The notes: generated by a model not told the origin, from the letters alone. A stretch of DNA of 61,330 nt from Saccharofermentans sp. (GCA_024691325.1 JAILNR010000006.1:1-61330); one strand, 5' to 3'; shown: positions 8,718 through 16,192, numbered from the stretch's first letter. A program made the numbers and translations.

Positions 8718-9686
8718 ATGAAAGATACCGTTTTATATATCGTCGTTCCTGTATATAAGGACGCTGAAGTTATCAAGGTCACATGCCCTCTTTTCTTAGG
8801 CCAGTTATTCAAGATGAGGGATGAAGGTCTTATTTCTGATAAGAGCCGTGTACTCTTCGTAGATGACGGAAGCGGTGACGATTCCTGGGATACGATCAAG
8901 CAGTTATGCAATGACGATCCTCATGTTAAAGGTATTTGTTTAAGCCGTAACAGGGGCCATCAGAACGCTGTAGTCGCAGGTCTCATGGAGGCTATGCCCC
9001 ACTGTGACATCACGATCTCTATCGACGATGACGGTCAGGATGATGTCGATGCCATGACAGATATGGTACGCGAGTACGATAACGGATGTGAGATCGTCTA
9101 CGGCGTGCGCCAAAACCGCGATACTGACACTTTCATGAAGCGTTTCACGGCACAAACTTACTACAAGACACTTAACGTGCTCGGTGCGGATGTAATCTAT
9201 AATCACGCGGATTACAGACTCGTATCCTCAAGAGCACTCAAGGAATTTGCAAATTTCCACGAAGTTAACCTGTTCTTGAGAGGTCTGTTCCCTATGGTTG
9301 GCTTCAAGAGCACCTGCGTTTACTACGACAGACACGAGCGAATGGCGGGCAAAGGCCACTACTCTATCTCGAAGCTCTTTACTCTCGCTTTCGACGGAGT
9401 TACAAGCCTGTCAGTTAAACCCATCAAGATAATCACATGGTTCGGCTTTATTGTAGCCGTAATAAGTTTCATCCTTCTCATCTACACGGTAGTCTCGCAC
9501 TTTGCCATGGCTACTCCTCCCGGATGGGCAAGTACTGCGTGCATCATCAGTTTCTTAAGCGGAATCCAGATGGTAAGTATCGGTGTAATAGGAGAATATA
9601 TCGGCAAGATCTATCTTGAGACCAAGCAGCGTCCGAGATACATCATCAGCGACCGCGCAGGTTCCGATCAAGATCAAAAAAACTGA
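8718..9686 (+). CDS. GtrB/DPM1-type membrane glycosyltransferase (GT2)
   Basis: A 322-residue family 2 glycosyltransferase predicted to transfer a sugar from a nucleotide donor to polyprenyl phosphate at the inner membrane face. Residues ~5-12 (YIVVPVYKD) and ~46-52 (VLFVDDGS) are the GT-A nucleotide-binding motifs. SIDDDGQDD near residue 95-105 supplies the metal-binding DxD. Residues ~225-255 and ~260-295 form two membrane helices, as in GtrB and ArnC. A lipid-linked sugar made by this enzyme would suit the nearby GT87-like proteins, which use such donors; that link is inference. The gene likely has a leaderless mRNA. Its last 41 nt overlap the 3' end of hemZ on the other strand. Confidence 0.88.
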   Translation: MKDTVLYIVVPVYKDAEVIKVTCPLFLGQLFKMRDEGLISDKSRVLFVDDGSGDDSWDTIKQLCNDDPHVKGICLSRNRGHQNAVVAGLMEAMPHCDITISIDDDGQDDVDAMTDMVREYDNGCEIVYGVRQNRDTDTFMKRFTAQTYYKTLNVLGADVIYNHADYRLVSSRALKEFANFHEVNLFLRGLFPMVGFKSTCVYYDRHERMAGKGHYSISKLFTLAFDGVTSLSVKPIKIITWFGFIVAVISFILLIYTVVSHFAMATPPGWASTACIISFLSGIQMVSIGVIGEYIGKIYLETKQRPRYIISDRAGSDQDQKN

Positions 9687-11013
9687 TCTTCTTTTGAGCC
9701 ATTTGCTTTGAAGAATTCATATAGAGGCTGACGTCTTTAACGTTGGCACATCTTTCAAACCTGCCGCCCGTGAAGGCTCTCTTGCTCATAGCTCCTGCAC
9801 CGACAGACAGCACAGAACACTCTGAACTCATCATCGCGACATTATAGATGTTGTAGGTCCCGTCCTTGCAAAAGCCCGTGTTCTCGAGGCTTAACTCGGT
9901 ATCCTTCTGCCGGTACATATAGTAAGGCACGTAACCTTTTTCCTTAAGCATCTCATAAGCTTCTCTCACGGCTCGATCGATATCACCCCTGCCGTCTGAG
10001 TTCAGCACATCCTCACGGCTCATTCCCGCGCGCCTTTTCTTGTAGAGTGTATGTATCGTAATATTCTCAGGCTCAAGTGCCATCACTCTTTTTACAGACG
10101 AGATAAAATCATCCGCGGTCTCGTACTTAAGCCCTGCTATAAGATCCATGTTGATCACGCTAAATCCCGCTTCACGAGCCTGTTCGTAAGCCCTTATGAC
10201 ATCCTTTGCCGTGTGAGATCTTCTAAGTCTCTGCAAAGTCTCGTCACGCATAGTCTGCGGATTAATGCAGATGCGGTTAACGCCCGCATTTCTCATTGCC
10301 TTAAGTTTGCCTTGCGTTATCGTATCAGGGCGCCCGGCTTCAACCGTGAATTCGGTATCCTCCCCTGCCTTAAAAACCTCTCCAAGCGCCGTTACAACAC
10401 GCTCGAAATCATACTCATCAAACACAGTCGGTGTTCCGCCGCCCATGTAGATCGTACCGGGAGCTTCGTTTATAAACGGTCTTAACTCATTCATCTCTTC
10501 TATCAAAGCCGAGGCATAATCCGGAAGCCTGTTAAGATGCTTCGTCGCATCCTCGGCTATGAAGGAACAATACTCGCACCTGCCGGGGCAGAAAGGAACT
10601 CCCGCGTACACGTTGAGCCCGGATGAAGCTTTTTTCGCTATTTGGTATTCAAGGCGGGCCGTGTCGCATGCAAGTTTTGCTTTGTCCTCACGCACAAGGT
10701 ACCGCGAGATGAGCTTTTGATAGTCATAGTCCTCTTCCCTCGCAACTATCGTAGGACGTATCCCGGTAAGGCTTCCCCACGGAAATGTGCGTCCTTCCAT
10801 TTCCGAGATTTGCTCATACAAGTCACGCTTCACCTGGCGGTTAACCGGAAGATCCGAAGAAGGATCAGCTTTGCTTACTATAGTGGTGTCGGGACCCGAA
10901 TCACAGATAATGAGCTTGCTGCCGCGGTCTTCCCTCGTTTGTCCGTAAAACAGGCGCAGGACATCCTGCAGCCCGTAGTAGTTATCGTGTCCTTCAAGAA
11001 CGACCTTAAGCAT
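9646..11013 (-). CDS. hemZ: Coproporphyrinogen III oxidase-like radical SAM protein HemZ
   Basis: A 455-residue oxygen-independent coproporphyrinogen dehydrogenase-like radical SAM enzyme. An N-terminal region of ~130 residues precedes the radical SAM core, as in Bacillus and clostridial HemZ. The cluster motif is Cys142-x3-Cys146-x2-Cys149 (FCPGRCEYCSF), followed by the GGGTPT SAM-binding motif near 193 and the QTMRDETLQRL region. It would carry a 4Fe-4S cluster and oxidise propionate side chains of a porphyrinogen; a heme chaperone-like role (HemW) is less likely given the N-terminal extension. The start overlaps the DUF3810 gene by 8 nt, so the two are translationally coupled. The 3' end overlaps the convergent GT2 gene by 41 nt. 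No other heme gene is in the window. Confidence 0.85.
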   Translation of the reverse strand: MLKVVLEGHDNYYGLQDVLRLFYGQTREDRGSKLIICDSGPDTTIVSKADPSSDLPVNRQVKRDLYEQISEMEGRTFPWGSLTGIRPTIVAREEDYDYQKLISRYLVREDKAKLACDTARLEYQIAKKASSGLNVYAGVPFCPGRCEYCSFIAEDATKHLNRLPDYASALIEEMNELRPFINEAPGTIYMGGGTPTVFDEYDFERVVTALGEVFKAGEDTEFTVEAGRPDTITQGKLKAMRNAGVNRICINPQTMRDETLQRLRRSHTAKDVIRAYEQAREAGFSVINMDLIAGLKYETADDFISSVKRVMALEPENITIHTLYKKRRAGMSREDVLNSDGRGDIDRAVREAYEMLKEKGYVPYYMYRQKDTELSLENTGFCKDGTYNIYNVAMMSSECSVLSVGAGAMSKRAFTGGRFERCANVKDVSLYMNSSKQMAQKKISFFDLDRNLRGR

Positions 11014-12202
11014 CGTCTCTTATGCACCTGCAGTAGTATTCGACGAATGTATCGTAAGGAACGACGTATGTATCAGTGCCGCCCTCCTGGCCGTTAGACT
11101 CGAGGAAAGCATTATTAACATCCTCAGAGAAACCCGCGATGAAGTCGGCAATGGGACCGTCGTTAAATAACTCCCTGTATCTCTCGTATGCTTTTGTATC
11201 ACGGATAACGCCCGCTATCTCAGGGGACGAAAGATAATCAACTGAAGCGGCACCCTCATGCTGCTCATAATCGGTTACTTTTCCAAGAAGCCTTACGAAG
11301 ATGTAGTAGTATCCCGCATACTGGAAATCGGGACGTTCTGAATTAATGCAGCTTAATACCGCAATAGTGTTGGCATCGGTCTCGCTTGCATAGCCCCTTG
11401 CATGTGATATCTCGTGACATATCGTAATCGGAGTGTGGAGCACATCCATGTAATCAGTGTTGATGTTGGACTCTCCGAGGAACGGATCGTAAACTCCCAC
11501 TATCTCGGTATAACTCCAAAGTCGGCTTAACGCGACCGGCTTCGCCCTGACATAGTTCTCGCTCATACCTAAGTCGTAGTATATTGAGACCGTGCTGACT
11601 GCAATATTGGCATCGTAAACAGCCGTATCAAAATTCGATATCATGTGGGTGACGCCGTTATAGTCCTGACCTAGCTTATTACGCGCAGTAATCATACCTA
11701 TGTAAGACCAAAGAAGAGTCTGCTGGTAATCTTCAAGAGGCCTCGTATCACCGTAAAGATGCATCCTTTCTATAACGCTTTTCCTGTTGTAGTTGATGCC
11801 ATGCATGCATTCGAACATCAAAGCACCAATAATCGCGATTATAAGCACATTGCGGGCGACCTTGTACACAAAATGAAGAAGATGCCGCATATCGCACTTG
11901 AACCCCAAAATGAAGCATTTAACGGCAAATAAGACCAGAAGCACAATTAGCGCCACAGAACCCAGAACAACAAAGGCTTCTGTAAGCGATATCATGAACA
12001 CTCCGCTTAGTGCCATCGGCACGAAAGATAGGAATGGAAACAAAACCTCGCTATAGAATTCAGCCATATTACCCGTAATCAGCATTCGTGGTAACAGATA
12101 GGCTGCAGGAAGCATCACCGCAAGCACTATAAGAAGCACGGCACGAAGTATCGTACGAGTCTTACTGTAAACAGTCTTCTCATTTTTAAGAAGAAACTTC
12201 AT
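11006..12202 (-). CDS. DUF3810 family membrane zincin
   Basis: A 398-residue membrane protein with a predicted metallopeptidase site. Residues ~15-40, ~60-95 and ~115-130 form three or more membrane segments. His263-Glu264-x-x-His267 with Glu274 seven residues later (HEISHARGYASE) is a gluzincin-type HExxH motif as seen in DUF3810. The substrate is unknown; an extracytoplasmic active site is likely from the topology. The start ATG at 12202 lies 1 nt after the acyltransferase gene, and the end overlaps hemZ by 8 nt, placing it third in the coaW operon. Confidence 0.78.
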   Translation of the reverse strand: MKFLLKNEKTVYSKTRTILRAVLLIVLAVMLPAAYLLPRMLITGNMAEFYSEVLFPFLSFVPMALSGVFMISLTEAFVVLGSVALIVLLVLFAVKCFILGFKCDMRHLLHFVYKVARNVLIIAIIGALMFECMHGINYNRKSVIERMHLYGDTRPLEDYQQTLLWSYIGMITARNKLGQDYNGVTHMISNFDTAVYDANIAVSTVSIYYDLGMSENYVRAKPVALSRLWSYTEIVGVYDPFLGESNINTDYMDVLHTPITICHEISHARGYASETDANTIAVLSCINSERPDFQYAGYYYIFVRLLGKVTDYEQHEGAASVDYLSSPEIAGVIRDTKAYERYRELFNDGPIADFIAGFSEDVNNAFLESNGQEGGTDTYVVPYDTFVEYYCRCIRDDA

Positions 12203-12203
12203 A

Positions 12204-13001
12204 TCAGACCTTACCTGCTACGAGAAAAATAAGATAAAGAACACCATAAACGAGAGGCTGGTGAACAAGGTAAATGATAAGCGAGTGTCTGCCCAGAAAC
12301 TCCAAAGGAGCCGTTATGGCCCTGACGGTCTTTCCCGCCCCTTCGAAAAGCGTCTTCTTCTGCTTATAAAGGATCCTGCCTCCTGCCGCACACGCAAGGA
12401 AAACTCCCATCCACGGAACAAGAGCCATATAATCTGCCGTAGGCGGCACGCCTCTCACATCCACTCCGAATGCGTACATGATAACGCCCGTATTCTCATA
12501 ATCGTACATAGAGATATGATTAAGAAGCATCATAACCCAGCACCCGATAAGGAGCAGAACGAATGTCACCTGCTCAGCTTTAATCTTAGCTTTATTCTCG
12601 ATAAAGGATACAAGAGCATATACCAAAGTCGATATAGACAATACATGAAGCACATTAAAGATAATGAGGCAGTAAACACCTGCATAAGTTGTAATGAGGT
12701 AAGTTACCACGGTGAATGTAAGTGCCACGGCAAGAAGCCTTAAACCTCTTTTGAAGTTGTTCTTCGAGAATGTACAGCAGATGCCGGACAGACCAACGAA
12801 CAGCACAAGAATTACCGGATGGACAAACGTCCAGAACCATGCAGACTCAAGGTAATCGAATGTATCGATTCCAAACTCGTATCTTACGTCATAAGAAAAA
12901 TGCATGAACACCATCATTACGATGGCAATGCCTCGTAAAAAATCAAGCTCAAAGGCGCGCCCGCTTCTGTCTTTCTTTGTAAAAAGGGACTTAGCCGTCA
13001 A
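12204..13001 (-). CDS. HGSNAT-like membrane acyltransferase (DUF1624)
   Basis: A 265-residue polytopic protein of the heparan-alpha-glucosaminide N-acetyltransferase catalytic domain group. The opening FELDFLRGIAIVMMVFMHFSYD (residues ~17-38) is the hallmark first helix with the FLRG and the helix-1 His. A closing helix GRHSLIIYLVHQPLVYG near 235-252 is also typical. Seven or so membrane helices are predicted. Homologous enzymes transfer an acetyl group from cytosolic acetyl-CoA to a sugar amine across the membrane, so a glycan acetylation role is plausible. The start is TTG 13001 inside the end of coaW, with a GGGGG SD-like run 9 nt upstream. Being next to coaW, the CoA-pathway kinase, is suggestive but not proof of a link. 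Confidence 0.78.
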   Translation of the reverse strand: MTAKSLFTKKDRSGRAFELDFLRGIAIVMMVFMHFSYDVRYEFGIDTFDYLESAWFWTFVHPVILVLFVGLSGICCTFSKNNFKRGLRLLAVALTFTVVTYLITTYAGVYCLIIFNVLHVLSISTLVYALVSFIENKAKIKAEQVTFVLLLIGCWVMMLLNHISMYDYENTGVIMYAFGVDVRGVPPTADYMALVPWMGVFLACAAGGRILYKQKKTLFEGAGKTVRAITAPLEFLGRHSLIIYLVHQPLVYGVLYLIFLVAGKV

Positions 13002-13821
13002 TGCTTCTGCCCCCTGCGATACATGCGCCTATAGCCGTTGCAAACTCGGCATCTTCAGGGATTATAAAGTTAACACCATAAAGACGCGGGAATAAAGATA
13101 TATACTTCTTACATTCTTTAAGAGTTGTAAGCTGTCCTGTTAGGACAACATCATTAATACCAACGCATCTTGATGAAAGAACGGACATCGTGCCAATTGA
13201 TTGATAGATAAGATTAAACACACCGGAGATCTTATCCTCATTCGAGAGGCCGTCAGCTGCCTTTCCGAAGTTTGATGCGGTTACATCCATATCAAGATTT
13301 GAGATCTTAGTCTTGGAGATGTCTCCTATCGTAAGATCAACTCTGTTAACATCACCTTCAGTAGCAATCTCAGAAAGCTTGTCCGCATCATCGATACCTA
13401 TCATCGAATTGGAAAGTCCAACCAAAGTACCGCCTCCAACGCCGGAACCTATGATATGTTCAACATTGGGATAATCAGCTTTAAGATAAGCGGTACCGGT
13501 ACCCATACTTACAACTACAGCACGGTCAAGACCGGAAACATATAATCCGCCCAGACCAGTCGACTGGAATTCCTCGATTACAAGTGTCTCGATTCCGAGC
13601 ATGTGCGGAAGCGGAAACCCGGATCCTACACCGGTTATATTAATCCTCGTTATGTCAGAGACCTCTACTTCCAGGTCGTTAATGAGCTTACCAAGAGCAC
13701 CATAAGCAGAAGTAACCGGATCGCCGGCTTTGGTTACAGTCTTAAAGATTATCTCTTTATCCTTCATGCCGACGATCTTTGTAGTACTGCCGCCGACGTC
13801 AAGACCAACTATAATGCCCAT
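12991..13821 (-). CDS. coaW: Type II pantothenate kinase
   Basis: A 276-residue kinase of the acetate/sugar kinase/Hsp70/actin fold that phosphorylates pantothenate, the first step of coenzyme A synthesis. Residues 4-15 (IVGLDVGGSTTK) are the phosphate-1 loop, GVGSGFPLPHML near 63 and SMGTGTAYL near 105 match type II enzymes, and GSGVGGGTLVGLS near 126 is the second glycine loop. Length matches Staphylococcus-type CoaW. A related benzoyl-CoA reductase activase-like assignment is unlikely without its cysteines. An AAGGCGG SD precedes ATG 13821. The gene leads an operon coaW, acyltransferase, DUF3810, hemZ with overlapping ends. Confidence 0.88.
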   Translation of the reverse strand: MGIIVGLDVGGSTTKIVGMKDKEIIFKTVTKAGDPVTSAYGALGKLINDLEVEVSDITRINITGVGSGFPLPHMLGIETLVIEEFQSTGLGGLYVSGLDRAVVVSMGTGTAYLKADYPNVEHIIGSGVGGGTLVGLSNSMIGIDDADKLSEIATEGDVNRVDLTIGDISKTKISNLDMDVTASNFGKAADGLSNEDKISGVFNLIYQSIGTMSVLSSRCVGINDVVLTGQLTTLKECKKYISLFPRLYGVNFIIPEDAEFATAIGACIAGGRSIDG

Positions 13822-13856
13822 ATTTACCGCCTTTCTGTAATCACTTGATTCTACAC

Positions 13857-13886
13857 AAAAAAAGGCCCGATTTCCATCGGGCCTTT
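13857..13886 (-). terminator. Terminator of the minor-pilin operon
   Basis: AAAGGCCCGAT pairs perfectly with ATCGGGCCTTT around a TTCC loop. On the minus strand the hairpin is followed by seven T residues. It lies 22 nt past the last pilin gene and about 35 nt before coaW. Confidence 0.88.
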
Positions 13887-13908
13887 AAAGTATCTATTGT
13901 TAACCGGA

Positions 13909-14700
13909 TCAACCGCCTTCTTCTTCAGAATCAGAACCAGTGATATTAACAGTTGAACTGTTTGCAGGAACAACAACTGTATCACTTGAGGAATCAGGAC
14001 CGAAGTTACCCATAGAATCAGAATTATATCTTGAGTAATAAGTTCCACCAGCGGGTGAGTCAGGTACAGGATGACCATCACCGTCAATTGTCGCAGGGTG
14101 CTCAATCGTGATAGAAAATGGTCTTGTTACTGCAGACGAACCATCGAAGTTATAGTCCCAACCATACACTTCTGTTCCAGATGGAGTAAACTCATCTCCT
14201 TCACCCTGATGGTGAGCAACATAAGGCATATAATTAGGCAACCAGAAACTTCCTTCATACACATAGTGAACATAACCAGGCTGCACATAAAGATCTATAA
14301 AATAGAAAGCATATGTAAATTCACTAGTATGATCGTTATAGTTACATATCATCCTTATATCCCACTTAGGAGCAGGATTACCGTGTTCATCAACTCTGTC
14401 TGAATTGTTGAAGTTAGGGATACTATCAAATCCAAAATTTCCAACATCAGACTTAAGTGTTGAATGATCCATATAAATCTTATCTGAAACAGCATTCTGA
14501 CAATCGTACAAAACCTGATTCTCAAGAGCCTGTGCATACATCTGAGCAATGTCTGCACAATCATCATCGTTATAAGCTCTGTAGTAAGATGATCTTATAG
14601 CTACCAACAATGTTGTAAACAATCCGACAATTATCATCGTGATTGCAATAGCAAGCAACATCTCAAGTAATGTAAAACCTTTTTTGTTTGTTTTCTTCAC
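13909..14700 (-). CDS. Type IV prepilin-like protein (minor pilin)
   Basis: A 263-residue prepilin. The short basic leader ends at Gly8, followed by Phe9-Thr-Leu-Leu-Glu13, the class III signal cut and methylated by prepilin peptidase, with Glu5 of the mature chain kept. Residues ~14-35 form the hydrophobic assembly helix. The rest is a hydrophilic, Asp/Ser/Tyr-rich domain ending in a Ser/Asp/Glu-rich tail. GTG 14700 was chosen because an AGGAGG SD sits 8 nt upstream; an ATG two codons earlier is only 2 nt from that SD. It is last of three prepilin genes in one unit. Its size resembles PilW/GspJ-type minor pilins that sit at the pilus tip, but this is not a firm assignment. Confidence 0.8.
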   Translation of the reverse strand: MKKTNKKGFTLLEMLLAIAITMIIVGLFTTLLVAIRSSYYRAYNDDDCADIAQMYAQALENQVLYDCQNAVSDKIYMDHSTLKSDVGNFGFDSIPNFNNSDRVDEHGNPAPKWDIRMICNYNDHTSEFTYAFYFIDLYVQPGYVHYVYEGSFWLPNYMPYVAHHQGEGDEFTPSGTEVYGWDYNFDGSSAVTRPFSITIEHPATIDGDGHPVPDSPAGGTYYSRYNSDSMGNFGPDSSSDTVVVPANSSTVNITGSDSEEEGG

Positions 14701-14725
14701 AATCATGTCCTCCTGCTACTACTTG

Positions 14726-15460
14726 TTAAGATACCGGAGAAGGCGTCATCGGATTACATCTGCAACTCATGGGAGATCCGTCTTCATTAACGTGAGTGGC
14801 GTTAAAGCAATACCAACCATATCTTCCATAGCCAACAAGTTCACTAGCCCTAACAGCATCATCCGGCTCATCCGCACCTACAAGTCCATTATTATTCTTG
14901 TCTACATATATAGGGGTATCATAACCTGCATCCGTATCCTGAGTCTGGCTGAACATATATCCCCATCTCGGTATACAACCACTGGCAAAATTAGATGCTC
15001 CAATATAATCACCAAAATCATAGAAGAAAGCAAATCTGTTATTTGATGAAGTAACAGTATCAATAGAATCTCCATCTATAACATAGGGATTAGTTGAATC
15101 AAACACAGGAACCTGCGGATCTCCATATGTCTCAAGATCAACATACAATGCAGGCAGAGTAACCGCAGCTGCATGAGAAGGGTCAAATTCGAGACTCAAT
15201 TTTGTAGCTGTGCCATCCCGCAAAGCAGTTATAGTATTTATCTGATTACCTGAAGTTCCATAATTAACAAGAGTATTATGGATTGCAAGCTGCGTATCAC
15301 GCTGACCGGAACCTGAGAAATTACGGTTGTTTCTTGCAAAAATCATTACAGCAATGAAACCCTTCATGATCATTGTTGATGCAACAACCATAATAACGGT
15401 TGCAAGCAAAACTTCCAAAAGTGTAAAACCGTGTTTTGAATTTCTTGTAATCTTCTTCAT
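14726..15460 (-). CDS. Type IV prepilin-like protein (minor pilin)
   Basis: A 244-residue prepilin. The leader is 11 residues (ending His-Gly), then FTLLEVLLATVIM, with mature Glu5 present. The N-terminal helix covers ~12-35. The globular part holds a segment near 190-205 (VDKNNNGLVGADEPDD) that looks like a calcium-binding dockerin/EF-like Asp-rich loop, as known in some pseudopilins. Three Cys in the last 25 residues could form a disulfide at the C-terminus. ATG 15460 was chosen with GGGAG 10 nt upstream; a GTG three codons earlier overlaps the SD. It resembles PilV/GspI-type minor pilins in leader and size. The gene lies between two other prepilins. Confidence 0.8.
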   Translation of the reverse strand: MKKITRNSKHGFTLLEVLLATVIMVVASTMIMKGFIAVMIFARNNRNFSGSGQRDTQLAIHNTLVNYGTSGNQINTITALRDGTATKLSLEFDPSHAAAVTLPALYVDLETYGDPQVPVFDSTNPYVIDGDSIDTVTSSNNRFAFFYDFGDYIGASNFASGCIPRWGYMFSQTQDTDAGYDTPIYVDKNNNGLVGADEPDDAVRASELVGYGRYGWYCFNATHVNEDGSPMSCRCNPMTPSPVS

Positions 15461-15473
15461 AACAGGCACTCCC

Positions 15474-15734
15474 TTATGATATAGAAATATAAGACTGCGA
15501 TGTAGATGTTACTAATCTGTCAAATCCAAGAGCACTTAATCTGGTTTCACTATCAGAAATGTTAACAATTACTGATGAACGCACAGCGTCTCCTGAAGCG
15601 GACTTGTTACGGGCTCTCTGGATATAAGTTCCAATGTTGATAGCTATTACTCCGGCAAGGATAACAATAATAGCAATTACGACGATCATCTCCATTAAGG
15701 AGAAACCTGCTTTAGATTTGTAATACCTTTTCAT
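15474..15734 (-). CDS. Short type IV prepilin (86 aa)
   Basis: An 86-residue prepilin with a 10-residue basic leader ending Ala-Gly, then FSLMEMIVVIAIIVIL with mature Glu5. The mature chain would be 76 residues, essentially the N-terminal helix plus a short tail, much shorter than the 130-170 residues usual for type IV pilins. It aligns with the 65-residue pilin just upstream through the helix and the Tyr-Ile-x-Arg-x-Arg-Asn segment (TYIQRARN against GYINRSRN), so the two are paralogues. It is the first gene of the minor-pilin unit, with an AGGGG SD about 8 nt before ATG and a strong promoter at 15779-15807. Confidence 0.82.
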   Translation of the reverse strand: MKRYYKSKAGFSLMEMIVVIAIIVILAGVIAINIGTYIQRARNKSASGDAVRSSVIVNISDSETRLSALGFDRLVTSTSQSYISIS

Positions 15735-15778
15735 AAATATACCCCTAGTTAAAGCTAAGTATTGGTAAGTACATTTAC

Positions 15779-15807
15779 ATTATACAGACCTGTTTGAAGA
15801 AATTCAA
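15779..15807 (-). promoter_or_regulatory. Promoter of the minor-pilin operon
   Basis: TTGAAT, a 17-nt spacer and TATAAT on the minus strand. The start point should be about 40 nt before the first pilin ATG. This gives the three downstream prepilins transcription independent of the pilA candidate. Confidence 0.75.
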
Positions 15808-15814
15808 TAACTTA

Positions 15815-15829
15815 TTAACAATTTGTTAA
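15815..15829. promoter_or_regulatory. AT-rich palindrome upstream of the minor-pilin promoter
   Basis: TTAACAATTTGTTAA, a palindrome with 7-bp arms around one base, 7 nt upstream of the -35 box. A 13-bp part of it (TTAACAAATTGTT on the other strand) recurs at 28645-28657 upstream of the PilX-like gene. Candidate operator. Confidence 0.45.
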
Positions 15830-15867
15830 AATTTTTAACTAACTGTGTACTTGAAGATTAATGGTAA

Positions 15868-15879
15868 TTTGTTAACAAA
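15868..15879. promoter_or_regulatory. Palindrome TTTGTTAACAAA shared with the PilX-like gene
   Basis: A perfect 12-bp palindrome, 60 nt upstream of the minor-pilin -35 box and abutting the pilA terminator. An identical copy lies at 28641-28652. Candidate binding site of a pilin regulator, though the A-tract partly serves the terminator. Confidence 0.4.
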
Positions 15880-15907
15880 AAAGGGGAACGGTTTCCCGTT
15901 CCCCTTT
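15880..15907 (-). terminator. Strong terminator after the short major-pilin gene
   Basis: AAAGGGGAACGG pairs with CCGTTCCCCTTT (12 bp) around TTTC. On the minus strand it ends in a run of T residues. It lies 20 nt past the pilin stop and separates this gene from the minor-pilin operon. Confidence 0.88.
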
Positions 15908-15927
15908 CACACTTTAATCAATCTAGA

Positions 15928-16125
15928 TTAAGCTGCATCGATCAAAGATGTAACATAAGAGTTACTAGCATTGTGTGCAGAGATTGAAGAAGCTGCGTTT
16001 CTGGATCTGTTGATGTAACCAGCGATGTTCATAAGGAGAACTGCAGCAAGGATAACGATGATAGCGATAACGAGTACCATCTCAATAAGTGTGAAACCCT
16101 TCTTTGTCTTCTGAATCTTCTTCAT
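15928..16125 (-). CDS. Very short type IV prepilin, candidate major pilin PilA
   Basis: A 65-residue prepilin: leader of 10 residues ending Lys-Gly, then FTLIEMVLVIAIIVILAAV with mature Glu5. The mature protein would be only 55 residues, shorter even than the ~61-residue PilA of Geobacter, and lacks the usual globular beta domain. Aromatics in the mature chain are Phe1, Tyr27 and Tyr47. The gene has its own promoter, an AGGAGG SD and a strong terminator 20 nt after the stop, which predicts an abundant monocistronic mRNA and supports the major-subunit role. It sits directly after pilO. A separate protein might supply a globular partner, as happens in some Geobacter relatives; the 86-residue paralogue and the larger prepilins are candidates. 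Confidence 0.85.
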   Translation of the reverse strand: MKKIQKTKKGFTLIEMVLVIAIIVILAAVLLMNIAGYINRSRNAASSISAHNASNSYVTSLIDAA

Positions 16126-16164
16126 TTGTTCTTACCTCCTAGTAAGTATTAAGTTTGTATCTTT

Positions 16165-16192
16165 AGTATAGCACCTTGTTTTTAAAATGCAA
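16165..16192 (-). promoter_or_regulatory. Promoter of the short pilin gene
   Basis: TTGCAT, a 16-nt spacer and TATACT on the minus strand, about 40 nt before the pilin ATG. Together with the terminator at 15880-15907 it isolates the gene as its own transcript. Confidence 0.7.

Noticed and set aside
13879..13910. GTTAAC-containing string near the last pilin as a third copy of the pilin palindrome
   Set aside because: Only the GTTAAC core matches; the flanks do not follow TTTGTTAACAAA.
15571..15590. TGTTAACAATT inside the short pilin gene as an operator
   Set aside because: It lies in coding sequence and lacks symmetry beyond the core.
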